Shown here: positions 47,001-53,121 of the stretch, piece after piece
How the letters are laid out: each line of letters opens with the position of its first letter
Position numbering within the stretch: the stretch's first letter is position 1
Assembly: GCF_022809715.1 (NCBI RefSeq)
Contig: NZ_CP094460.1
Coordinates: 682,001-746,000, forward strand
Length of the DNA stretch: 64,000 nucleotides
Direction: 5' to 3'
DNA from: Burkholderia pyrrocinia
Lineage (GTDB): Bacteria > Pseudomonadota > Gammaproteobacteria > Burkholderiales > Burkholderiaceae
Notes under the pieces: generated by a model
What the model saw: only the letters and a program-made list of their open reading frames with translations
What the model was told of the DNA's origin: nothing
Database searches by the model: none
Translations under genes and position numbers: made by a program

Positions 47001-48611
47001 ACGTCGATCCGGATCGACGATGCACCACCGGTCGTCCTCGAACGCGATTCGCTCGGCCGGATCCGTACTGAACATCTGGGCACGGACTTGTGGCGCGAAC
47101 TGTCGCATGAGGCAGGTGGCCAGCTTGCGTCGCAGACACTGCGGACGACCACCGACGTGCTGTTCGCATGCGAGTACGTGCATGATGCGAATGGCGAGAT
47201 GGTTGAAAGGCGGACCGCTCACGACAACGTCGAGCAGTTTCATTACGATCCGATGGGGCGTCTGACAACTCACCTCGATCCCGGGGGGCGTCTGCGCCGA
47301 TTGCTTCGCGATTCAACGGGCGACCTACTGAAGACGCGTGTTTGCGAACGCCGCACGGCGATCGGCAGCAATGCGACGCAGTGGGTCCGCGAAGGCGAAT
47401 TCGATGGCCACTATCTGGCCTACGATCGCATGGGCAACCTGATCCGCCGACATGACGCCACACAGGACCTGACGTTGCGTTGGGACGCTGCGGGTCAACT
47501 GGAGGAAACGGTGGCGATACGATCGGCGGCGGCCGACATGGCGGGAACGCAGGCGCGTATCCAAGCACGGTACGAATACGATCCGTTCCAGCGACGCGTG
47601 CGCAAAACAGTACATGTCGGGCCGGCCGGCAAGGAACTGCAGCCGTCCAGTACCAGTCGCTTCTTCTGGGACGGCAATGCGCTCGTGAGCGAGTACACCA
47701 CAGGAGATGGCAAGCCTGGCGATCCGGCCGGGCAGACACCAGCACGTGCTTTTGCGCGTGAATGGGTCTACTACCCGGAGACGTTTCGGCCGCTGGCAAC
47801 GGTGCACTGCGACTGGACGGCAGATGTCGCGTCTGCACGGACATCCGGACACGCATTGCCGCACTCCCGGGCGGCCTATCTCTTCCTGAATGATCCCAAC
47901 GGGGCACCCGTGCGACTGCATGATCTGCAGGGAGGGCGTGTTTGGGAAACGCGCTACGGCCCGACAGGAGGCGCGGAAGCATGCGTCAGCGCCCAGGCAA
48001 TGACGCAGCCGCTCAGGTTGCAGGGACAGTATTTCGACGAGGAGTCGCGTCTGCAATACAACCGGTATCGCTACTACGATCCCGCTACCGGAAGCTTTGT
48101 CAGCCAGGACCCGATTGGTCTCAAAGGAGGGCAAAACCCATACATGTATGCGCCGAACCCGTATTCATGGATCGATCCGCTTGGCACGGACTGCAAGAGC
48201 GATTTCAGAAAATGGGCACTGGAAAAGATCTGGACCGAAGCGAACCATCCGCTGCGGTTCCTTCTCGCGCGCGACGCGCAGGGAAACGAACTCAAGGCAT
48301 TCACGCGGCCACCTTCACGTAAGCATGAGGACCTGATCAACTGGGCGAACGGTCCGACAATCGAAGCCGGTCACGTTACAAGCAAGCATTCCGGAGAGCC
48401 GGAACGCCTCGGGCTGCAAGATGCCTGGGAAAATCAAATGGACAACTGGTTCGGCGAAAAGCATGGTGTCATCGTGACTCGCCACGGCATCATCGAAATC
48501 GGCGGGGTTCCAGTCCATACGCGCTCGGCCGAGGAATGGGAATTGTACGGACATTTACCCACTGGCACGGTCACAAATGCGCCGAAGAGCATCGGCTGGG
48601 CGCCGCCGTAA
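44058..48611 (+). CDS. Rhs-family type VI effector with PAAR-like N terminus and variable toxin tip
   Basis: The 1,517-aa protein starts at GTG 44058 with GGGGAGGG upstream. The N terminus is PAAR-like (HVGFMLDLREYVEA; later RPIFVNGLMRATVGTHSYHV and LPIPAGRPVMVGGPP), so it should cap VgrG. From about residue 289 come the Rhs domain (VDSTTGEVIVHQHDFTVAGR) and many YD repeats (GPRGAVTHFDYDRDGNLAEI). The core ends at YRYYDPATGSFVSQDPIGLK and a PLG boundary near residue 1376. The final 141 residues are the variable toxin. Its GHVTSKHSGEPERLGLQDAW segment, with paired Gly-His and Ser-Lys-His, resembles a polymorphic toxin class I recall as type 5, possibly nuclease-like. Confidence 0.93.
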   Translation: MGLLAVKHLDPVVGIDVHSVLVAPSPTPVFLPHPHVGFMLDLREYVEAAKGVVGSIAMAIVQEKVSEYLEDHPDVVKKLDDAAEFASGKLTDIQDNAIVAEGLKLEQQAAALQSSIGSVLGAGVGMGGAAGRPIFVNGLMRATVGTHSYHVPGLHFPLGESFAPPPAPDPIPSDDAESYMGSRTVLANNDPMSFMALPALSCWSIGMEPPGHNSAHTERTYPSMPSSVMLPIPAGRPVMVGGPPVMNMAAAAKGLFKAFQGSKWAKALADKLNLKSGFLRCKVLDAEPVDSTTGEVIVHQHDFTVAGRLPLVWERYYASHDMHCGAVGMGWRTPADIRLELTRNGDSVGVAAYFPDHATAFDAMPDAPGWAAHVHDWQYGHALYRRDAWLVLRTRTGIEHVFALPAGWQRAVTELVENAALALPLNRMTDRHGNAWAFEYGPESSLVRVVEWKGEEASGRVIECDTHAGQLAALTLVDSEGLGHPLVRYEHDRNRNLVSALDAMGQPHRFAYADDHRMVHHASPRGISFCYSYRPRRDGVWRVERAWGEDGLFDYRFSYDIDHRETRITDSIGNLTILQTNERGLPVVRIDPLGGVTSYRYDAHGRTNGVTDPAARTSTWEYDAYGNLLGHTFSDGSAVRAEYDADHRPVCLTAPGDRQWRYAWDEHGKLIEQTTPGHASSRYDYNRHGQLASHTGPRGAVTHFDYDRDGNLAEIADALGRRTRYLHDARANIIQTVSAMGQVSCYEYDRNGNLTRAIEPGGQEIRCTYDADGNLTHFRDPNGQLTQLEYGALGQISKRVAPDGGVVEYRYDTEQRLIGVANERGELYRFKRDAVGRIVEETDYWGQTRCYRYGISGELLHSVDPLGQAIEYRYDRSGRLVQKRATTPGHDDGVRTDSFAYGPHGDLVLARNPAGRVEFCYDADGWVIEERQSDDTQGDIFTIASTYDASGNRTERKTRLAAGGEVVEHVVRYEYDTLNAVTSIRIDDAPPVVLERDSLGRIRTEHLGTDLWRELSHEAGGQLASQTLRTTTDVLFACEYVHDANGEMVERRTAHDNVEQFHYDPMGRLTTHLDPGGRLRRLLRDSTGDLLKTRVCERRTAIGSNATQWVREGEFDGHYLAYDRMGNLIRRHDATQDLTLRWDAAGQLEETVAIRSAAADMAGTQARIQARYEYDPFQRRVRKTVHVGPAGKELQPSSTSRFFWDGNALVSEYTTGDGKPGDPAGQTPARAFAREWVYYPETFRPLATVHCDWTADVASARTSGHALPHSRAAYLFLNDPNGAPVRLHDLQGGRVWETRYGPTGGAEACVSAQAMTQPLRLQGQYFDEESRLQYNRYRYYDPATGSFVSQDPIGLKGGQNPYMYAPNPYSWIDPLGTDCKSDFRKWALEKIWTEANHPLRFLLARDAQGNELKAFTRPPSRKHEDLINWANGPTIEAGHVTSKHSGEPERLGLQDAWENQMDNWFGEKHGVIVTRHGIIEIGGVPVHTRSAEEWELYGHLPTGTVTNAPKSIGWAPP

Positions 48612-48686
48612 TCGTGGGGTTGTGCAGCCTCCGTAATGCACGTCGCCACGACTATATTAGTTGACATAACGTGAATTATCGAAATT
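48612..48686. other. Short gap after rhs with no immunity gene
   Basis: Only 75 bases separate the rhs stop codon from the first insertion sequence, and they hold no reading frame. A cognate immunity gene would normally begin here. Confidence 0.7.
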
Positions 48687-50379
48687 AAATCGTGTAGTGG
48701 CTAGATTGAAATGTCCGCTTTTGGCTACATAGAAATGTCCGCTTTCGGGCCGCGTAAGCTGACCGGTCGCCGGGTATCCGGCGCCGGAGGCTGCGATGGC
48801 TGCAACGGAGCGGATCACGATGACGATGCGAGAGCTGGACCGATTCAAGGTCATTCAGGACGTAGCCGACGGCAAGCTCAAACCATGGCGTGCAGCGGAA
48901 CGGCTGGAATTGACGAGCCGGCAGGTCCGCCGACTGGTCGCCCGGTTACGTGAGCACGGCCCGGTGGGATTGGTGTCGGGACACCGGTCGAAGCCCGGCA
49001 ACCGCCGCCTGGATCCAGGAGCCGCTGACCGGGCGCTGTCGATCATCCGTGATCGCTACGCTGATTTCGGGCCGACGCTGGCCTGCGAGAAGCTCTGGGA
49101 GTGTCACGGCATTCGGCTGGCCAAGGAGACGGTCAGGAAGCTAATGACGGAGGCTGGGTTATGGATTCCGCGTCGGCAACGACCGCCGAAGATTTATCAG
49201 CCGCGTGCGCGCCGGGCGTGCCTCGGTGAATTGATTCAGATCGACGGCAGCGATCATCGGTGGTTCGAGGAACGGGCGCCGGCCTGCACGCTGCTGGTGT
49301 ATGTGGACGACGCAACGAGCCGGCTGATGATGCTGCACTTCACGCAGACCGAATCGACGTTCAGCTACTTCGAGGCAACACGGGCATACATCGAACGGCA
49401 CGGCAAACCTGGGGCGTTCTACAGCGACAAGGCCAGCGTATTCCGCAACGTGAAGCCAGGAAAGACCGGTAACCGTGTGACGCCGTTCGGCCGCGCGATG
49501 TACGAGCTGAACATCGACACGTTCTGCGCGAACAGCAGCTCGGCCAAGGGGCGCGTCGAGCGCGCGCATCTGACGTTGCAGGACCGCTTGGTCAAGGAGA
49601 TGCGATTGCGCGGAATTAACACGGTGGCCGACGCCAACGCATACGCGCCCTCCTTCATGGCCGCCTACAACACACGCTTCGCGAAGCCGCCGAAGAGCGA
49701 CTTCAATGCACACCGGCCGCTGCGGCCCGACGAGAGTCTGGACGTGGTGCTGACATGGCGTGAGCCGCGGAAAGTGACGAAGTCGCTGACGGTACAGTAT
49801 GACCGGGTGATGTACTTACTGGACGACACGCCGGAGAACAGGAAGCTGATCGACCGGCAGATCGAGGTGTGGGAGTACCCGGATGGACGGATCGAGCTCC
49901 GTGCTGACGATCGCGTGCTGCGCTGCCGGCAGTACGATCGTTTGGCTGAAATCGATCAGGGTGCCGTCGTCGAGCACAAGCGTTTGAGCCATGTGTTGCA
50001 GGTCGCGCAAGCGCTTCAGGCGCAACGCGATAACCGCCGAATCGGTAAAGCGCCGTCTCGAACGCATCGTGGCGACTCGACGCGGACTAACCGAAACGAG
50101 GCCGAGCCGGGTAAGAAGAAGCAACGCAAGATCACACAGGCCGACGTCGAGCATGTGATCGTCGATCTGGCGCAACGTCGTCAAACCGCCAAGCCAGCGG
50201 ACAAACCTGGCCGTCGGTCTGCAAAAGCTGAGGAAGCGAGCGTAAGCGCCCTGCCCGTTCAGGCGCCGACCTTCGACACTGCGTAACGGTTAAAGCGAAG
50301 AAAGAGACGCTGCAAAACCAACCTTAAAACCGGACATTTTTAAATAGCTGGCAGGTGGACATCTGAATCCGGGTATGAC
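48687..50379 (+). mobile_element. ISNCY-type insertion sequence, copy 1
   Basis: The element spans the sequence shared with copy 2 from AAATCGTGTAGTGGCTAGAT at its left end through the intact transposase. The left end holds two direct GAAATGTCCGCTTT units (from 48708 and 48732). The right end carries the motif inverted (ACCGGACATTTT near 50329 and GTGGACATCT near 50356). The outer limits are uncertain by a few tens of bases because target duplications cannot be picked out by eye. It inserts 76 bp after the Rhs toxin gene. Confidence 0.75.
48796..50286 (+). CDS. ISNCY-family transposase
   Basis: The 496-aa transposase has an N-terminal helix-turn-helix (AAERLELTSRQVRRLVARLR) and an rve-type integrase core. 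Candidate DDE residues are visible: Asp in LIQIDGSDHRWFEE, Asp in LLVYVDDATSRLM, and Glu in SSAKGRVERAHLTLQDRL. A basic C-terminal tail (NEAEPGKKKQRKITQ) follows. The frame is intact, so the element may be active. An ATG at 48796 fits; other ATGs ten codons or so downstream are possible starts. Confidence 0.9.
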   Translation: MAATERITMTMRELDRFKVIQDVADGKLKPWRAAERLELTSRQVRRLVARLREHGPVGLVSGHRSKPGNRRLDPGAADRALSIIRDRYADFGPTLACEKLWECHGIRLAKETVRKLMTEAGLWIPRRQRPPKIYQPRARRACLGELIQIDGSDHRWFEERAPACTLLVYVDDATSRLMMLHFTQTESTFSYFEATRAYIERHGKPGAFYSDKASVFRNVKPGKTGNRVTPFGRAMYELNIDTFCANSSSAKGRVERAHLTLQDRLVKEMRLRGINTVADANAYAPSFMAAYNTRFAKPPKSDFNAHRPLRPDESLDVVLTWREPRKVTKSLTVQYDRVMYLLDDTPENRKLIDRQIEVWEYPDGRIELRADDRVLRCRQYDRLAEIDQGAVVEHKRLSHVLQVAQALQAQRDNRRIGKAPSRTHRGDSTRTNRNEAEPGKKKQRKITQADVEHVIVDLAQRRQTAKPADKPGRRSAKAEEASVSALPVQAPTFDTA

Positions 50380-51110
50380 AAATCGTGTAGTGGCTAGATT
50401 GAAATGTCCGCTTTCGGGCCGCGTAAGCTGACCGGTCGCCGGGTATCCGGCGCCGGAGGCTGCGATGGCTGCAACGGAGCGGATCACGATGACGATGCGA
50501 GAGCTGGACCGATTCAAGGTCATTCAGGACGTAGCCGACGGCAAGCTCAAACCATGGCGTGCAGCGGAACGGCTGGAATTGACGAGCCGGCAGGTCCGCC
50601 GACTGGTCGCCCGGTTACGTGAGCACGGCCCGGTGGGATTGGTGTCGGGACACCGGTCGAAGCCCGGCAACCGCCGCCTGGATCCAGGAGCCGCTGACCG
50701 GGCGCTGTCGATCATCCGTGATCGCTACGCCGATTTCGGGCCGACGCTGGCCTGCGAGAAGCTCTGGGAGTGTCACGGCATTCGGCTGGCCAAGGAGACG
50801 GTCAGGAAGCTAATGACGGAGGCTGGGTTATGGATTCCGCGTCGGCAACGACCGCCGAAGATTTATCAGCCGCGTGCGCGCCGGGCGTGCCTCGGCGAAC
50901 TGATCCAGATCGACGGCAACGACCATCGGTGGTTCGAGGAGCGGGCGCCAGCCTGCACGCTGCTGGTGTATGTGGACGACGCGACGAGCCGGCTGATGAT
51001 GCTGCACTTCACGCAGACGGAATCGACCTTCAGCTACTTCGAAGCGACGCGCGCGTACATCGAACGGCACGGCAAACCTGGGGCGCCCGACAGCGACAAG
51101 CACAAGCGCG
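50380..51110 (+). mobile_element. ISNCY-type insertion sequence, copy 2 (3'-truncated)
   Basis: A second copy begins head-to-tail directly after copy 1 with the same AAATCGTGTAGTGGCTAGAT. It lacks a 24-bp unit of the left end, so only one GAAATGTCCGC motif remains. Similarity to copy 1 stops around 51090-51110 and no right end is found. The first 430 bp are nearly identical to copy 1, while the following 200 bp differ at many third positions. Confidence 0.75.
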
Positions 51111-51337
51111 TTTCGCAGCCCGAGCTGCACCACCGCCATTCTCCGTTCATTGCCGCGTGCGGTCCCTGCCGGTTTCCCGGCGCCCATACCCCGCCCTTCA
51201 CGCTCCGTCACCTCAGCCGACGAACGATCACCGCCGAGACCGCGACGACGGCCGAGATTGCTGCAGATAGCAGCAACACGTATCCGATCAGTCGCCAGAA
51301 TTCTGCGACGCGCTGCTCCAGTATCCATGCGCGATAA
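50465..51337 (+). pseudogene. Truncated ISNCY-family transposase
   Basis: About the first 210 codons match the intact transposase. The match breaks down after YIERHGKPGA, where FYSDKASVF is replaced by PDSDKHKRV, and the frame runs on into unrelated sequence to 51337. The catalytic Glu and the C-terminal half are missing, so the product cannot be a functional transposase. Confidence 0.85.
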
Positions 51338-51624
51338 GACGTCACGTTGCTCGCTGCGTCGGCATACGACGCGCGATAAACGAAAAGCGGCATGCACACG
51401 TCGTGCTCGGGTATCGGTGAAGTCAGCAATGATCCTGCCCGCAGCTGTCCCACGGCCGCGCATTCCGCCGTATTCATTCCGTCAACGATTGCCGTGCTGA
51501 TCGGGTGGTCGTAAATCGCGCCGATCCACGTAACGGCACTCGACAGCAGTACGCAAAGACCGATGCCGGCAAGCCAGCGGCGCGGCATCGGAAAGCGGAA
51601 AGCGCGCCGGAGCGCGCTACCCAC
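51208..51624 (-). CDS. Small two-helix membrane protein, unknown
   Basis: This 138-aa protein has two hydrophobic helices, WLAGIGLCVLLSSAVTWIGA near the N terminus and FWRLIGYVLLLSAAISAVVA near the C terminus. About 70 polar residues between them (with CAAVGQLRAGSLLTSPIPEH) are probably periplasmic. It begins with GTG at 51624, overlapping the end of the CBS gene by 8 bp, with AGGAG 7 bp upstream. The family is unknown. The layout resembles a small periplasmic sensor or partner for the CBS protein. Confidence 0.62.
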   Translation of the reverse strand: MGSALRRAFRFPMPRRWLAGIGLCVLLSSAVTWIGAIYDHPISTAIVDGMNTAECAAVGQLRAGSLLTSPIPEHDVCMPLFVYRASYADAASNVTSYRAWILEQRVAEFWRLIGYVLLLSAAISAVVAVSAVIVRRLR

Positions 51625-52066
51625 GCTGCTTCTCCTCGAAATACGGCTGACGTGCCGCGACGAGACGCAACTCGTCGAGCAACGCCGCGGCAGCACGCAA
51701 CAGATCGTCGAGCGTGACGATGCCGACCAGTTGGCCGTCGTCGCCGACGACCGGAAGCCGGCGTATGCCATGCTGCCGCATGCGCTTTGCGAGCAGCCAG
51801 ACATCTTCGTCGCCGTTTGCGATCGCGACGGGTTCCGACATGATGTCGCCGACGAACAACGCACCCGCCTCCGCGTCCGGGCTCACCACGGCGAGCACGA
51901 TGTCGCGGTCGGTCACCATGCCGACCGGCAGAAGGTGCCCTTCCCGTTCACGCACCACGACCAGATCGCCAGCGTGCGCATCGCGCATCCGTTCGGCTGC
52001 CTCGACGACCGTGATCGTTGCGAAACACGTGGCGACATCGCGAGTGCAGAGCATCGCAGCATTCAT
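51617..52066 (-). CDS. CBS-domain pair protein
   Basis: This 149-aa protein consists of two CBS motifs (VVVREREGHLLPVGMVTDRD then VLAVVSPDAEAGALFVGDIM; HGIRRLPVVGDDGQLVGIVT then LDDLL). CBS pairs bind adenosine nucleotides and act as energy sensors. The start at 52066 (MNAAMLCTRDV) has GGAG 5 bp upstream. It is translationally coupled to the membrane protein downstream. Stand-alone CBS proteins are common in low-oxygen and stress regulons, which fits the rest of this end of the window. Confidence 0.88.
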   Translation of the reverse strand: MNAAMLCTRDVATCFATITVVEAAERMRDAHAGDLVVVREREGHLLPVGMVTDRDIVLAVVSPDAEAGALFVGDIMSEPVAIANGDEDVWLLAKRMRQHGIRRLPVVGDDGQLVGIVTLDDLLRAAAALLDELRLVAARQPYFEEKQRG

Positions 52067-52157
52067 GTCATCTCCTGGTTGTCCCGGGCGACGCAAATCG
52101 TCACCGCGGCTCGGACATCCTTGACCGTCGATCAACGTCTGTCCTGCTCCTGACCGA

Positions 52158-52252
52158 TCAAGCGATCGACAGTCGATCGACGACTTCGCGCACGCCCGGC
52201 GCCTGCCAGGCGGCATCGAACACAAGCTGCCGTTCGCTCAGCGAATCATGAT
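52158..52252 (-). pseudogene. BON-domain remnant
   Basis: The reverse strand encodes DSLSERQLVFDAAWQAPGVR followed by EVVDRLSIA and a stop. It matches the C-terminal end of the BON protein encoded at 62152-62799 (SLAERRAACGAAGSVRGVRE then VVDRLTVA). Nothing upstream continues the domain and no start is present. It is the tail of a lost paralogue. Confidence 0.65.
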
Positions 52253-52310
52253 CGTCGGCTCCTTTTCGCATCCGGTAAAACAACGGTAGGCGCAGTACCG
52301 CCGGCAAGAA

Positions 52311-52324
52311 TTGATGCAGGTCAG
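52311..52324. promoter_or_regulatory. FNR-like site TTGATGCAGGTCAG (a)
   Basis: This 14-mer matches 8 of 10 fixed positions of the FNR/ANR consensus TTGAT-N4-ATCAA and occurs again, identically, at 52825. It lies between the hypothetical gene ending at 52321 and the BON remnant, upstream of the leftward CBS gene. Confidence 0.4.
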
Positions 52325-52713
52325 TGTGAAAGCCCGTGCGTGCGCGCGGTAGATGTCGCGACCGGCGTCGTCCGGCGCGCGGCCGCTACGGCCTCGCCGC
52401 GGCTTTGATCCGTCCGGCCCGGTTCAATGAGGCGCAGGACGATCCGGCGTCCGTGTGTCGACAGGCTGGCGTGCGCTTCCGCTATCGACGTCGTATCCAG
52501 CCGAACGAGACCACGCTCGGCCAGGCAGTGAAGATCGGCAGGGTCGCCCGGTCGGCACCGCGGCTCGCTCGCGAGAACCATCATGATCGCGATTTCATGG
52601 GGGCTAAGCAGCCTGTCTGCATTCGTATCGGCCGGCCGTTCGCCATGAGGCGCGACAGATCCCGAGCGGGAAATGATCGGGTGATTGGCCGTGTCCTTGA
52701 AAGTCGAGGGCAT
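52321..52713 (-). CDS. Hypothetical protein with winged-helix-like segment
   Basis: Unrecognised protein of about 130 aa from the ATG at 52713 (MPSTFKDTANHPII). Its middle (LLSPHEIAIMMVLASEPRCR then GDPADLHCLAERGLVRLDTT) looks like a small winged helix, as in short Burkholderia proteins often found beside low-oxygen genes. The C-terminal tail is Arg/Thr-rich and probably disordered. The ribosome-binding site is weak (GGAT). A copy of the FNR-like 14-mer lies 112 bp upstream. Confidence 0.5.
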   Translation of the reverse strand: MPSTFKDTANHPIISRSGSVAPHGERPADTNADRLLSPHEIAIMMVLASEPRCRPGDPADLHCLAERGLVRLDTTSIAEAHASLSTHGRRIVLRLIEPGRTDQSRGEAVAAARRTTPVATSTARTHGLSH

Positions 52714-53121
52714 GATGTGATCCGTATCGTGAACGTGAAGACGCAAACGGGACGAAACCGTGTCGACGTCGATCTTGACCGCCACGCACAACGCTCAATG
52801 TTCGCGCTTGTCGGCCAATCGTTCTTGATGCAGGTCAGCAATCGATCGAAGGTGATCGGGATGCACCCAAACTCCAGACGAAGCGCCTTCGCACGAACCT
52901 GCGTGTCACGTTGAGCGCGTGGCTCTGCTGGCGAGCAGGTCCGCGTGTCACCGTCGATAAAATCGAAAGTGCGAATGGAGGTGTTGTCTTACGAAAGCGG
53001 ACAGCATGCGACGGATCCTGGCGCAGCACCTCGGATTGCCGTTCGCGCCCTATCCGGACACTCGGTTGAATGCACTCGCCCTACGTCGGCGCGTATCAAA
53101 CGACGCGCCCGCGCGGCGGAT
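52714..53121. other. Intergenic stretch with an FNR-like site
   Basis: About 400 bp separate the hypothetical gene from the 3' end of the NamZ gene. I see no credible gene. It holds the FNR-like 14-mer at 52825-52838. Confidence 0.5.
52825..52838. promoter_or_regulatory. FNR-like site TTGATGCAGGTCAG (b)
   Basis: Exact repeat of the 14-mer at 52311, placed 112 bp before the start of the leftward hypothetical gene. Two identical copies in a 0.5-kb interval make chance less likely. Confidence 0.42.

Noticed and set aside
52121..52135. TTGACCGTCGATCAA as a further FNR site before the CBS gene
   Set aside because: The half-sites are spaced by five rather than four bases, which FNR-type proteins do not normally accept.
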